This document shows, piece by piece, positions 37,595 through 47,748 of a stretch of 64,000 nucleotides of DNA. The position numbers were made by a program, and so were the translations under genes. The notes beneath the pieces were generated by a model. The model did no database searches. It was not told the origin of the DNA and saw nothing but the letters and a program-made list of their open reading frames with translations. Origin of the DNA: Vibrio galatheae (GTDB taxonomy: Bacteria > Pseudomonadota > Gammaproteobacteria > Enterobacterales > Vibrionaceae); the NCBI RefSeq assembly GCF_000967545.1, contig NZ_JXXV01000015.1, forward strand, positions 1 to 64,000, given 5' to 3'. Numbering within the stretch: the stretch's first letter is position 1; each line of letters begins with the position of its first letter.

Positions 37595-38907
37595 TGCGAC
37601 GAGAAAAGTTGTTGATGAAGCCGCTGGGCATGGCCGTCTGTCATTGATGAAATATAGTCGGTGATAACACGAAATCCAGCGCTGTCGTCATCACGTTCGA
37701 GCCATTTTTGTTTAACGTTGATTGGCAGCAATCGTTCAGGGTCAGCACTGAGCGCTTCAAAGATATCCATGATGATCTGCTGACCTTTGTATTCCACCAC
37801 TTGAACGTGGGGAACCTGAATAACATAGTCGCTGACGAAGTGTTTTAAAATATGCAGTGCTTTGTCCATCGTTGGCTCTAACACTGCATTAAAGGCAAGT
37901 AACTCACAGCTAAATGGTGCATCGACAGGCTTAATTGAAATGCTGGTCAGCAGCGCGTTGACCATGCCACCAATGGCGTCTTTACGTTGATAATGGGTAC
38001 CAGAAAATAGCATCTCGGTGATAGAGGCAATATGTTTCTCAAACCAAGGGTCGCCACATTCTGATAATAGGCTGGATGCCCCTTCAATCCATTGATGGCG
38101 ATTGACCATGCCAAGTACAATGGCATCTTCAAGATCATGTACGCCATAGGCGATGTCATCGGCAAGCTCCATAATCGAGCAATCAATTGACTTATAACGA
38201 GTCTTACGATGCTTTGTATCACTGAGGTTTTCATCACGCATTTGGCTGAATTGCCATTTATCTTGTGCAGATAAAGGGGCCACAACCCAGTCAAATAAGG
38301 CTTTATCACAGTCGTAAAGCCCTTTGGCGGGTGACCAGTCTTTGGCTCTTAATCTACGTTGATGAGAAACACTTTGCGGCACTTTCTCGGCACGTGTTTG
38401 GCTAATCATCGCTGGGTATTTGATCAAGCCAAGTAGGGTTCTACGCGCGAGGTTCATACCAAATTGTTCAGTATAGGGTTCAAGCTTAGTCACGATACGA
38501 AAGGTTTGTGCATTGCCCTCAAAGCCGCCATGATCACGCATCATATAATTGAGCGCGACTTCCCCACCATGACCATAGGGTGGGTGACCAATATCGTGAG
38601 CGAGGCATAAAGAGTCGATCAAACTGTCGCTGGGCAGTAGGTCTTTAAACTCGGGCTGTTTCTTTTTAATTTGAGCGACAATGCCAGTTCCCAACTGTGC
38701 GGCTTCAAGGGAGTGAGTTAGGCGCGTGCGATGAAAATCGTCGAAGCTATTGCCATGAACTTGGGTTTTTGCCTGTAAACGTCGAAAAGCCGCAGAATGA
38801 AGGATGCGAGCACGGTCTCTTTGATAAGGACTGCGGTGATCATCGCGACGAATCTTATGTTCATCATCGTGGCGTTCATGCCATAAATCGCTGATTTTAA
38901 ACGTCAT
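37591..38907 (-). CDS. dgt: dGTPase-like deoxynucleoside triphosphohydrolase
   Basis: HD-domain enzyme expected to split dGTP (or other dNTPs) into deoxynucleoside and triphosphate. The 438-residue product shows RRLQAKTQV, HRTRLTHSLE, and AHDIGHPPYGHGGE. The HD residues and the RTRLTHS segment are the family metal-binding signatures. At 438 residues it belongs to the Dgt-like group shorter than E. coli Dgt (505). Its stop overlaps the convergent HD-GYP gene. Some dGTPases limit phage growth by depleting dNTPs; this is family knowledge, not shown here. Confidence 0.9.
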   Translation of the reverse strand: MTFKISDLWHERHDDEHKIRRDDHRSPYQRDRARILHSAAFRRLQAKTQVHGNSFDDFHRTRLTHSLEAAQLGTGIVAQIKKKQPEFKDLLPSDSLIDSLCLAHDIGHPPYGHGGEVALNYMMRDHGGFEGNAQTFRIVTKLEPYTEQFGMNLARRTLLGLIKYPAMISQTRAEKVPQSVSHQRRLRAKDWSPAKGLYDCDKALFDWVVAPLSAQDKWQFSQMRDENLSDTKHRKTRYKSIDCSIMELADDIAYGVHDLEDAIVLGMVNRHQWIEGASSLLSECGDPWFEKHIASITEMLFSGTHYQRKDAIGGMVNALLTSISIKPVDAPFSCELLAFNAVLEPTMDKALHILKHFVSDYVIQVPHVQVVEYKGQQIIMDIFEALSADPERLLPINVKQKWLERDDDSAGFRVITDYISSMTDGHAQRLHQQLFSSH

Positions 38908-38963
38908 AGGCTACATCCTCATGTTTTATCTAACCGTACACGCATACTCAAATGACTGCAAGG

Positions 38964-40517
38964 TTAGTCGCGCATTGTTAGGATAAGCACCGCAGCGAGA
39001 GCCAGAAAGCCCGTCATCATGATAAACACATCGTTATAAGCCATAATCGCCGCGTCTCTTTGCATGGTAGCGACTAAACTCGCTTGAGCTTGTTGCAATG
39101 CTGTTGCGGCATCGCTACCGGATTGAATAAAGTAGCTTTGCTGCAGCTGGAGTGTCTGCCAACCTAATTGACTTACCGTTGGCAGCGATTCCTTAATATA
39201 AGCGAGATGTTCACGGGCCTTGTTATCAAGCAAGGTGGCAATAACCGCGATACTGAATGCACCGCCTAAGTTACGCATTACGTTAGTCAGGGTAGAGGCA
39301 TCTGGCGTATCGTGTTTGGCAATATTTTTCAATGCCACCAAAGAGAGTGGAACCATAATAAATGGGCTACCAATGGCTCTGAGCAACATAGACAAGATCA
39401 ATTGCTGGCCGCCAAAATCCACTGTCATATGAGTATTGACGTAACAACTCAAACCAAACATCGCAAAGCCAAACGTGACAAGGTATTTCGGTTTAATGAT
39501 TTGTGTCAGCTTAGGTACTAGCGGGAAAATCAAAAGTTGCGGAAAGCCCATCCACATTAACACTTCACCGATTTCCATCGCATTGTACTGTTGTATTTGA
39601 GTCAAATATAAAGGCAGTACATAGATCGAACCGAGTAGTGCCATCCCAAGAATGAGGTAGGCGAAACAAGACATGGCGAATTGCCCGTCTCTCAGTAAGC
39701 GCAAATTAACCAATGGCTTTTTGTGCTGTAATTCATTAATGATGAAGTAAATGAGACTGACTGCAGAGATGATGCTCAGCGTGATGATAAAGCTGGAACT
39801 GAACCATTCTTCGCGGTTGCCTTCTTCCAAGACCACTTCCAAACAGCCTAATCCCAAGGCCATAGTGGCAATACCAAACCAGTCAGCTTTTTTGAGCGAT
39901 GCTAATTCTAACGGTTCGTCATCTAAACCATAGCGGATCATGGCAATCACCAAGAAAGCGGGTGGAATATTGATATAGAAGATGTAATGCCAAGACAAGT
40001 TTTCAGTTAGCCACCCGCCGAAAGTTGGACCAATTGAAGGCGCAAAGGTGGCGGTAACGCCAAAAAGTGCCATACCAACTGCTCGTTTGTTTAATGGTAG
40101 CAACTGCACCACCAAAGAAAACGCGAGAGGAATTAACGCACCGCCGCTAAAACCTTGCATAGCGCGAAACACGATCATAGAAGTCATATTCCACGACAAC
40201 GAACACAGCAGTGATGAGAGGGTAAAGATTGCAGTTGTCCAAGTGAGATAGCGGCGTTTACCCAAGGCTTTTGATAGCCAGCCACTCAACGGGATAGCAA
40301 TCATTTCAGCGACTAGGTAGGAGGTGGAGATCCACGAACTCTCATCAAGTGTCGCTGACAGCGCGCCTTGGATATCTTTTAACGAAGAGTTAGTGATCTG
40401 GATGTCGAGGATCGCCATGAAAGCGCCGATTAGACCGCCAAATAGCGCGATCCAGTTTCGAGTAGGGACGGCTTGCTGTTCGTTGTCGGCGCTAAGCGCT
40501 TGTGTATGCGCCATCAT
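38964..40517 (-). CDS. EmrB-type MFS drug efflux protein (DHA2)
   Basis: Proton-driven multidrug transporter of the 14-helix DHA2 family. The 517-residue product begins WIALFGGLIGAFMAILD with the motif LDIQITNSSL, and has GFSGGALIPLAF and the DHA2-type SIGPTFGGWL. Its start overlaps the upstream HlyD-like gene (TGATG), so the two form an EmrAB-type tripartite pump with an outer-membrane partner encoded elsewhere. Two adjacent ATGs (40517, 40514) are possible starts. Substrate unknown. Confidence 0.9.
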   Translation of the reverse strand: MMAHTQALSADNEQQAVPTRNWIALFGGLIGAFMAILDIQITNSSLKDIQGALSATLDESSWISTSYLVAEMIAIPLSGWLSKALGKRRYLTWTTAIFTLSSLLCSLSWNMTSMIVFRAMQGFSGGALIPLAFSLVVQLLPLNKRAVGMALFGVTATFAPSIGPTFGGWLTENLSWHYIFYINIPPAFLVIAMIRYGLDDEPLELASLKKADWFGIATMALGLGCLEVVLEEGNREEWFSSSFIITLSIISAVSLIYFIINELQHKKPLVNLRLLRDGQFAMSCFAYLILGMALLGSIYVLPLYLTQIQQYNAMEIGEVLMWMGFPQLLIFPLVPKLTQIIKPKYLVTFGFAMFGLSCYVNTHMTVDFGGQQLILSMLLRAIGSPFIMVPLSLVALKNIAKHDTPDASTLTNVMRNLGGAFSIAVIATLLDNKAREHLAYIKESLPTVSQLGWQTLQLQQSYFIQSGSDAATALQQAQASLVATMQRDAAIMAYNDVFIMMTGFLALAAVLILTMRD

Positions 40518-41587
40518 CAGCCTCGCGTATCAATCGTGGCGGTAACAGATAGCCCTGGTAACAAACGACCTGTGAGCGATTTCTGATCTGGGATAACAAT
40601 TTTTACTGGTACGCGCTGGACGATTTTAGTGAAGTTACCGGTTGCATTCTCTGGCGGTAAAAGTGCGAATTTCGCTCCTGTCGCTGGAGAGAAACTGTCA
40701 ACAACCCCCTCAAGTGGTTGCCCAGGGAAAGCATCAAGTTCTACTTTGACCTTCTGCCCTTTATGAATGCCACTTAATTGCGTCTCTTTAAAGTTGGCTT
40801 CAATCCACACGGCTTTGTTTGGCACTAAGCTCATCAATGGCGCACCAGCTTGGACTAAAAGACCGTCGCGGACACTACGCTTACCAATAATGCCGTCTGC
40901 AGGCGCGTAAACTTTGGTGTAATCCAAATTCAGTTGGGCTTGCGTTACGCCAGTTTGGGCCTCCGTCACAGACGCACGAGCCTGTTCAATTTCGCTCGCG
41001 ATGACATTGAGCTGTTCATGGGCTGCGGCTAAGTTTGCTTGTGCTTCATCAAGTTCTGCCAAGGTGACTTTCTGCTGGGCGAGCATGCTATCGACTTCAT
41101 CTTGAGAGGCGTAGTTACGTTTGAGCAGGCTTCGAGAGCGCGCTACTTGTTGAACCGCGCGATCATATTCGGCTTGGGCTGAATCCACTTGACTCTCTGC
41201 TTGGTGTATTTGGCTGCGCTGTAATTTTAGCTGGGCATTTAAGTTGTTCTCACTGGCTTTTGTCACAACAAGATGTGCTTTAGCCTGATCGAGTGCCGCT
41301 TGGAAATCGCGATCGTCAATTTGCACCAAAAGGTCGCCTTGTTTTACCGCTTGGTTGTCTGTGATGTAAGAGTGAACGATGTAGCCAGATACTTTGGGGC
41401 TGATACTTGTGATGTCACCTTGTAAGTAGGCATTGTCAGTTGACTCGAAATACTGACCGTATGTGAGCCAGTAACTACCGCCAAGCAAGCCGAGTGACAA
41501 CATGATAGCACTGGCTACCAAAGGGGCTTTTCTACGTTTACGAGGTTTGGTTACGGCATTATGGTTTTCGGCCATTGTTGTTCTCAT
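40517..41587 (-). CDS. HlyD/EmrA-type membrane fusion protein
   Basis: Periplasmic adaptor of the efflux pair. The 356-residue product has one N-terminal membrane helix (about residues 24-46), a lipoyl-like half TDNAYLQGDITSISPKVSGYI, a long Gln/Ala-rich coiled coil (about 95-210) and a barrel domain ending VTATIDTRG. Start choices are ATG 41587 or 41575. It is the first gene of the pair, divergent from a LysR-type regulator 109 bp away. Confidence 0.9.
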   Translation of the reverse strand: MRTTMAENHNAVTKPRKRRKAPLVASAIMLSLGLLGGSYWLTYGQYFESTDNAYLQGDITSISPKVSGYIVHSYITDNQAVKQGDLLVQIDDRDFQAALDQAKAHLVVTKASENNLNAQLKLQRSQIHQAESQVDSAQAEYDRAVQQVARSRSLLKRNYASQDEVDSMLAQQKVTLAELDEAQANLAAAHEQLNVIASEIEQARASVTEAQTGVTQAQLNLDYTKVYAPADGIIGKRSVRDGLLVQAGAPLMSLVPNKAVWIEANFKETQLSGIHKGQKVKVELDAFPGQPLEGVVDSFSPATGAKFALLPPENATGNFTKIVQRVPVKIVIPDQKSLTGRLLPGLSVTATIDTRG

Positions 41588-41696
41588 CTTGGAAATAAGG
41601 GTGTAACAAATTGTAAGGAAATTGGATTGGTTGATAAGATAGGAAAAAATGAAAACACTGTTGCAAAAATTGCTCTAATTGAATGAGGGTTATGAG

Positions 41697-42602
41697 ATGG
41701 ACTTGAATGCGATAAACGTATTCGCACAAGTGGTTGAGTGTGGCAGTTTTACTCATGCCGCCGAGGCGCTGAACATGACTAAGTCAACGGTAAGTCGTAA
41801 ATTGGCCGAGCTAGAACAGCATCTTGGTGTGAGATTGGTCACGCGCTCAACGCGAAGTTTGTTATTAACACCAGAAGGAGAACGATTTTATCAATCAAGC
41901 CAACAGATGTTAGAGCTCATCAATCAGGCGGAGCTGGAAGTGAGCGCTAACCAAGACTTGGTCAAAGGGCCGCTTAACGTGGTTTTTCCCGTTGAGCTGG
42001 GTCAGCAGGTGTTAAGCAAATACATACATCAATTTCTATTGGAATATCCCCACGTCAGTTTGAATTTAGAGCTGACCAATCGTGAAGTCGATATTATTGG
42101 TGAGGGGATAGATCTCTATGCGCAAATAGGGGAACTGGCCGACTCCAATCTGGTTTCTAGATACTTAATTTCGTCAAAACGAGTCATGGTTGCGAGCCCA
42201 GAATATCTAGAAAAATTTGGTCAGGTCAATAGCCACTTAGATCTAAAAGAGCCACACCAACTTGTTGAGGTCTTTAACAAGGGAGCGCGTTTGCCTAAGT
42301 GGCAGTTAGGGTTGGAAAAGGACTTTTCTTACCAGATAGATTTACCTTACCAATTACGAGTGAACACAGTCACCTCGTGTCTCAACGCCTGTATCGACGG
42401 TCTAGGGATTGCGGTGCTGCCAGAGTTTATTTGTGTAGAGCACTTTACCACTGGCAAGTTAGAGCGCCTTCTCCCTGAGTATACGATGCCTGAGGTGAGC
42501 GTTAGCTTAGTCTATGCCGACAGACAACTGATGCCGAAGCGTAAAAAGGCATTCATCGATTACCTACTGGAAGCCTTTCACACTGAGCATTCTCAAGCCT
42601 AG
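41697..42602 (+). CDS. LysR-type transcriptional regulator
   Basis: Likely controls the divergent efflux pair. The 301-residue product starts at ATG 41697 ([18 protein letters not shown]) after GAGGG. It has an N-terminal winged helix (residues 3-62, [20 protein letters not shown]) and a LysR substrate-binding domain (about 90-295). The longer reading from a TTG at 41679 has no ribosome site. It overlaps the end of yfbR by 4 bp. In the 109-bp gap to the efflux genes, GCAA-AAA-TTGC (around 41662-41672) is a small inverted repeat that could be part of the operator. Confidence 0.88.
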   Translation: MDLNAINVFAQVVECGSFTHAAEALNMTKSTVSRKLAELEQHLGVRLVTRSTRSLLLTPEGERFYQSSQQMLELINQAELEVSANQDLVKGPLNVVFPVELGQQVLSKYIHQFLLEYPHVSLNLELTNREVDIIGEGIDLYAQIGELADSNLVSRYLISSKRVMVASPEYLEKFGQVNSHLDLKEPHQLVEVFNKGARLPKWQLGLEKDFSYQIDLPYQLRVNTVTSCLNACIDGLGIAVLPEFICVEHFTTGKLERLLPEYTMPEVSVSLVYADRQLMPKRKKAFIDYLLEAFHTEHSQA

Positions 42603-43198
42603 CTAATCTCATCAAGTGACAATTCGAAGCTTGGCGCAAAGGTGGTGAGAAAGTATTCCATCTCGGGTGTGTGGCGTTCTTTCAATGTGACATCCAGACG
42701 TTTTTTGGCTAACGCATATTCATGGTTACCTGCACTAAGCTCTTCAAGACACTTCAAGTAGGCACAAATGGTATCGGCTTGTTTGACGATCGCGGCGTCT
42801 TGTGAGTGTGCCGATTGAGACACTAAAAAAGGGGCAAAGTCATCGCGGAATTCTTCTGGCAGCATCGTCAATAGCTTTTGCTCCGCAGCCGCTTCAATCT
42901 TTTTGTACTCTTTTGCTATCTCAGGATTGTAGTATTTAACCGGCGTGGGTAAATCGCCAGTCAGCACTTCACTGGTATCATGGTACATACCTAAGATGGC
43001 AATGCGATCCGGATTAAGGTCTCCGCCAAATTTTTTGTTCTTAATCACCGCCAGTGCGTGTGCAACAAAGGCAACCTGTAGGCTATGCTCAGATATGTTT
43101 TCCGAAGAGATAGAGCGCATCAAAGGCCAACGCTGGATGAGTTTCATGCGAGCAAGGTGGGCAAAAAAATGGCTTTCCTTTGGATTAGTATTTGGCAT
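42599..43198 (-). CDS. yfbR: 5'-deoxynucleotidase YfbR
   Basis: HD-domain phosphatase that dephosphorylates deoxyribonucleoside 5'-monophosphates. The 199-residue product shows [15 protein letters not shown] and the HD pair in [19 protein letters not shown], and matches E. coli YfbR throughout. The alaA-yfbR adjacency is the same as in E. coli. An alaA terminator lies between the two, so yfbR may need its own promoter. Confidence 0.94.
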   Translation of the reverse strand: MPNTNPKESHFFAHLARMKLIQRWPLMRSISSENISEHSLQVAFVAHALAVIKNKKFGGDLNPDRIAILGMYHDTSEVLTGDLPTPVKYYNPEIAKEYKKIEAAAEQKLLTMLPEEFRDDFAPFLVSQSAHSQDAAIVKQADTICAYLKCLEELSAGNHEYALAKKRLDVTLKERHTPEMEYFLTTFAPSFELSLDEIS

Positions 43199-43223
43199 GC
43201 TGATACTCCTTAGCGTTAAAACA

Positions 43224-43248
43224 AAAGGGTACTCATAGAGTACCCTTT
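43224..43248 (-). terminator. alaA terminator
   Basis: AAAGGGTACTC (43224-43234) / GAGTACCCTTT (43238-43248), an 11-bp perfect stem with a three-base loop and a T-rich minus-strand tail. It lies 27 bp after the alaA stop. Confidence 0.88.
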
Positions 43249-43275
43249 AAGCATATGAAAAATAGCGTCTAATTA

Positions 43276-44490
43276 CTACTGACTGTAGGTCGATAAGAAA
43301 CGTTCGAAGCGACCGATTGCCATTTCCAAATCTTCTACGTGTGGTAAGGTCACAATGCGGAAATGGTCCGGCTTCGGCCAGTTAAACCCGGTACCTTGTA
43401 CCAGCAGGACCTTTTCTTGAATCAAGAAATCAAGCACCATTTTTTGGTCATCTTTAATTTTGTACATCTTGGTATCGATTTTTGGAAACAGATACATGGC
43501 TCCCTTGGGTTTAACACATGACACCCCAGGGATTTGATTAATCAATTCAAAGGCGCGGTCACGTTGTTCCAGTAAGCGTCCACCAGGCAGGATCAGTTCG
43601 TTGATACTCTGGTAACCACCCAGCGCGGTTTGAATCGCGTGCTGCATGGGTACGTTGGCGCATAGACGCATTGATGACAGCATATCAAGACCATTAATAT
43701 AGCCTTGCGCTTGATGTTTAGGTCCAGTCAAGAACATCCAACCACCACGGAAACCACACACGCGGTACGCTTTGGAAAGACCATTAAAGGTCACAACTAA
43801 GACATCTTCGGTTAAAGTCGCTACCGAGGTATGCGTAGCACCATCGTAAAGTACCTTGTCATAAATCTCGTCAGCAAAGATGATCAGTTTGTGCTGGCGC
43901 GCGATTTCGATCACTTCGAGCAAAAAGTCGCGACTGTAGACAGCACCCGTCGGATTGTTTGGGTTAATCAAGACAATCCCGCGAGTTTTCGGCGTGATTT
44001 TCTTTTTAATGTCGTCGAGATCTGGGTACCAATCGGCTTCTTCATCGCAAAGGTAGTGAACGGCTTTACCGCCGGAAAGGGCTACTGACGCCGTCCAAAG
44101 TGGGTAGTCAGGTGCAGGAACAAGCATTTCATCGCCATTGTTTAGCAGAGCTTGCATTGACATAACGATCAACTCAGAAGCGCCATTGCCGACGTAGACA
44201 TCTTCAACGTCAAGCGAGCGAATACCTTTACGCTGGTAATGCTGCACCACCGCTTTACGCGCAGAATAAATACCTTTTGAGTCACAGTAACCCTGAGAAG
44301 TCGGCAAATTACGGATAACGTCAACCAGAATTTCATCAGGGGCGTCGAAACCAAAAGGGGCGGGGTTACCGATATTAAGTTTCAGTATTTTATGTCCCTC
44401 TTCTTCCATGCGTTTAGCATGTTTAAGTACAGGACCCCTAATGTCATAGCAGACATTGTCGAGTTTTGACGACATCCCGATATTTTGCAT
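43276..44490 (-). CDS. alaA: Glutamate-pyruvate aminotransferase AlaA
   Basis: PLP-dependent alanine synthesis from pyruvate and glutamate. The 404-residue product is a class I aminotransferase with INPNNPTGAVY and the PLP lysine K240 in NGLSKAYRVCGFRGG, at the same position as in E. coli AlaA. The N-terminal MQNIGMSSKLDNVCYDIRGP is diagnostic of the AlaA branch. It is divergent from menF with about 220 bp between. Confidence 0.95.
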   Translation of the reverse strand: MQNIGMSSKLDNVCYDIRGPVLKHAKRMEEEGHKILKLNIGNPAPFGFDAPDEILVDVIRNLPTSQGYCDSKGIYSARKAVVQHYQRKGIRSLDVEDVYVGNGASELIVMSMQALLNNGDEMLVPAPDYPLWTASVALSGGKAVHYLCDEEADWYPDLDDIKKKITPKTRGIVLINPNNPTGAVYSRDFLLEVIEIARQHKLIIFADEIYDKVLYDGATHTSVATLTEDVLVVTFNGLSKAYRVCGFRGGWMFLTGPKHQAQGYINGLDMLSSMRLCANVPMQHAIQTALGGYQSINELILPGGRLLEQRDRAFELINQIPGVSCVKPKGAMYLFPKIDTKMYKIKDDQKMVLDFLIQEKVLLVQGTGFNWPKPDHFRIVTLPHVEDLEMAIGRFERFLSTYSQ

Positions 44491-44710
44491 TAAATAGAAC
44501 CTAAAAGTAATTGAATTTCTTTATTAAAGTACCTTAAAAATAACTTCTTTAGAATAAAAATCTGAATGATTGTGAACAATTAAACCTTTGTAGCACGTTC
44601 GTTATCACAGGAATTTGCAAAATATTGGTTTCAACCTTGATTTGAATAGGGTCTATAAATAGAGTAGCGAGTTAGAATGAAATAATAATCCCCATGCATA
44701 CGAGGCTGAT

Positions 44711-46018
44711 TTGTCATACTTTCATCAAGCCGTCGCTGAATTGATCGAACGTGTAAAGGAAGCACAAGACGGCGTTCACCGTCTGGTTCAAGTACTTGAA
44801 GAAAAACCTGATTTTGCCTTTATAGATTGGTTAGAAGCACAACCGCTATACCCAAAGTTCTACTGGCAATCACGCGATACCCGCGAAGAAGTGGTGGCGC
44901 TAGGGCAACTGCATACTTTTGTTGAGCCCGCGCCTGCCTATACCATTCTTGGTGAAGATCAACGCATATGGGGAGGCCGTTCGTTTGATGGACAAACCGA
45001 TAAGAATCGCCGTTGCATGGCCTCTTTTTTCTTTTTGCCCCAAATTGAATTGATTCGTTTTGACCAGCATTGGTCTTTGGCGGTGAATCTCAATACAGAA
45101 AAGCACCGTACGCTGGCAAGCCTGTACAAATTGCAGTACGAAGTGAAAGCCTTGCTGCCCGTCTCCTCACACATCGACACAATCCAGCATACGCCAGAGA
45201 AAGCGCAGTGGTCACAGCTAGTTGATAAAGTGCTGAGCGGAATTGACAATCAACAGTTCAAAAAGGTCGTATTAGCGCGCAAAACAGAGGTACATCTTGA
45301 TCGCCCACTGTGCGCATCGCAATTATTGAAAGCCAGCTATGAGCAAAATCATCACAGTTTTCATTTTCTATTTTCATTAGATAAAAAGCACAGTTTTGTC
45401 GGTTCAACACCTGAGCGACTGTATGCGCGCCAAGGGCAAGAACTCTATACCGAGGCACTGGCGGGAACGATTGGACGCGGCAGTAATGCCAGCCATGATA
45501 TGGAACTGGCAAATTGGCTCTCAAACGATGCTAAAAACCTGAATGAAAACCAGTATGTGGTTGATGACATTATTGATCGACTTACAGATTACTCTGAGCA
45601 GATTGAAGTCGAGTCCGAGGCCAGGTTAGTTCGCTTACGCAAAGTCCAGCATCTGAAACGCAGTATTCATGCTCATCTGCACAAAGGTGTTAACGGTGTG
45701 CAATTACTTGGTGCCTTGCAACCTACGGCAGCAGTGGCCGGTTTACCTCGTGAAGCTTCTATGGAATTCATTCAGGAAAATGAACCGTTTGTACGCGGTT
45801 GGTATGCAGGCTCAATGGGCTTTATCAGTTTGCAGCGCGCCGAATTTTGTGTCGCCATTCGCAGCGCTTTAGTGCTTGAAGACCAGGTGCAGCTTTTTGC
45901 TGGTGCGGGAATCGTTCCGGGTTCTGTTGCTGAACATGAATGGCAAGAATTAGATAAGAAGATGGCAACGTTATTGTCTTTAATTTCAGATAATCCGCCG
46001 CTTGGAGTGGCGTCATAG
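44711..46018 (+). CDS. menF: Isochorismate synthase MenF
   Basis: First step of menaquinone synthesis, chorismate to isochorismate. The 435-residue product is a chorismate-binding enzyme with KVVLARKTEV, FVGSTPERL, EALAGTIGRG and HLHK. The start is TTG 44711 after GAGG at 44702-44705. It is the first of six men genes in biosynthetic-operon order, used for anaerobic respiration. The stop overlaps the menD GTG by one base. Confidence 0.94.
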   Translation: MSYFHQAVAELIERVKEAQDGVHRLVQVLEEKPDFAFIDWLEAQPLYPKFYWQSRDTREEVVALGQLHTFVEPAPAYTILGEDQRIWGGRSFDGQTDKNRRCMASFFFLPQIELIRFDQHWSLAVNLNTEKHRTLASLYKLQYEVKALLPVSSHIDTIQHTPEKAQWSQLVDKVLSGIDNQQFKKVVLARKTEVHLDRPLCASQLLKASYEQNHHSFHFLFSLDKKHSFVGSTPERLYARQGQELYTEALAGTIGRGSNASHDMELANWLSNDAKNLNENQYVVDDIIDRLTDYSEQIEVESEARLVRLRKVQHLKRSIHAHLHKGVNGVQLLGALQPTAAVAGLPREASMEFIQENEPFVRGWYAGSMGFISLQRAEFCVAIRSALVLEDQVQLFAGAGIVPGSVAEHEWQELDKKMATLLSLISDNPPLGVAS

Positions 46019-47748
46019 TGAGTGATAGTCAAAATACGATGAATCAAGCGGTCATCAATAGAATCTGGTGTCAGACTATTTTCGAAGAGCTGTCGCGTTT
46101 TGGTGTAAGTGACGTTTGTATAGCGCCGGGTTCGCGCTCGACACCACTGACATTAGAAGCAGACGCACATCCAAGTCTGGCATTGCATACCCATTTTGAT
46201 GAGCGTGGTCTGGGGTTTCTTGCGTTAGGTTTAGCCAAAGCCAGTCATAGACCCGTTGCGGTGGTGGTGACGTCAGGCACAGCGGTGGCGAATTTACTAC
46301 CCGCAATTGCTGAGTCTAAGCTCACCGGAGAGAAACTGGTGATCCTGACAGCCGATAGGCCATTAGAGCTGGTCGGTTGCGGCGCCAATCAAGCCATTAA
46401 TCAAGTGGGCATCTTTTCATCACATGTTAGCCAAACGCTGGAGTTGCCGAGCCCGTCGTTAACCACACCATTAAAATGGCTGTTGACTTCGATTGATCAA
46501 GTCATGTTCGGACAAGCGCAGTCGGGAAGTGCCATTCATATCAATTGCCCGTTCCCTGAACCGTTGTATAGCACGCAAGACAAAGCCATCTATCAAGATT
46601 ATCTCGATAGCGTTGCGCGCTGGTGGGGCAGCAATTCTACTTATACGCATCAGCTTGTTAGCGCAGTAACGCCACAGATAAATCTCCACAACTTTGCAGA
46701 CAAACAAGGTGTGATTATTCTCGGTAGTGTTACGTTAGGCGAGGCAATGCTAGCTAAGCAAGTCGCTGAGCAATTAGGCTGGCCAATACTTTGCGATCCG
46801 CAGTCTGGTGTGAGCTCAGCGTGGGCGCACTATGATATGTGGTTACAAAAATCAGCTAATTCAGCCTTACTAAATCAATGCCAATTGGTGCTGCAAATTG
46901 GTTCGCGAATTGTCTCTAAACAATTGAATCAGTGGCTGATTGAACAGATAGAACAACGCGGTAGTGAGTACCATTATCTATCACCGAACTCGGCGAGAAA
47001 TAACCAAGCGCATTTGATGCAAACCCATCATGTGACCGATATCGGGTCTTGGTTGCAAGCATTCTCAAACCAATTATCACCACTGACCAAGACTCAGTTT
47101 GGTTGGGCAGACAAACTGATGGAGCTCTCCCATCAAGTTGCCTGTTTGGCAGGGTTACATCTCAATACCGATACTTTGCTCGATGAAATGGATCTTGCGC
47201 TCACTCTTAATACTCACCCAAAGAAAACGCAGCTTTTTCTCGGCAACAGTCTGTTTGTGCGCCTAGTAGATATGTTTAGCCGACTAAAGGGCTACGAGGT
47301 ATTTAGCAATCGTGGTGCATCAGGGATCGATGGCTTAATTGCCACTGCCGCTGGTGTTGTGCGCGCGAATAAAACGCCTACGGTTATCTACATTGGGGAT
47401 ACATCGCTGCTTTATGATATTAACTCACTGGCTTTGCTTTCTAACCAAGTTACCCCGACGGTGGTGGTGGTGACGAACAATGATGGTGGTGCTATTTTTG
47501 ATTTGCTACCCGTACCAGAGCAGCAGAAGCAAGCCCTGTATCAAATGCCACATGGCTACCAATTTGAGTTCGCCGCCAAACAGTTCAAGTTGGATTATTG
47601 CAAACCGGAGACGTTGGGCGATTACTCTCAGCGCGTGAATGCTCATCTTGAATCCGGTAAAGGCACGCTAATTGTTGAAGTACAGACGCCACCTCAGCAA
47701 GCCACAACGCAAATCAAAGAATTTGTGCGACAAGTCCATGCTTTATAG
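46018..47748 (+). CDS. menD: SEPHCHC synthase MenD
   Basis: Thiamine-diphosphate enzyme that adds the 2-oxoglutarate succinyl unit to isochorismate. The 576-residue product has the N-terminal APGSRSTPLTLEA motif and the C-terminal ThDP site GDTSLLYDINSLALL with VVTNNDGGAIFDLLP. GTG 46018 overlaps the menF stop; ATG 46039 is an alternative. It overlaps menH by 11 bp. Confidence 0.96.
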   Translation: MSDSQNTMNQAVINRIWCQTIFEELSRFGVSDVCIAPGSRSTPLTLEADAHPSLALHTHFDERGLGFLALGLAKASHRPVAVVVTSGTAVANLLPAIAESKLTGEKLVILTADRPLELVGCGANQAINQVGIFSSHVSQTLELPSPSLTTPLKWLLTSIDQVMFGQAQSGSAIHINCPFPEPLYSTQDKAIYQDYLDSVARWWGSNSTYTHQLVSAVTPQINLHNFADKQGVIILGSVTLGEAMLAKQVAEQLGWPILCDPQSGVSSAWAHYDMWLQKSANSALLNQCQLVLQIGSRIVSKQLNQWLIEQIEQRGSEYHYLSPNSARNNQAHLMQTHHVTDIGSWLQAFSNQLSPLTKTQFGWADKLMELSHQVACLAGLHLNTDTLLDEMDLALTLNTHPKKTQLFLGNSLFVRLVDMFSRLKGYEVFSNRGASGIDGLIATAAGVVRANKTPTVIYIGDTSLLYDINSLALLSNQVTPTVVVVTNNDGGAIFDLLPVPEQQKQALYQMPHGYQFEFAAKQFKLDYCKPETLGDYSQRVNAHLESGKGTLIVEVQTPPQQATTQIKEFVRQVHAL

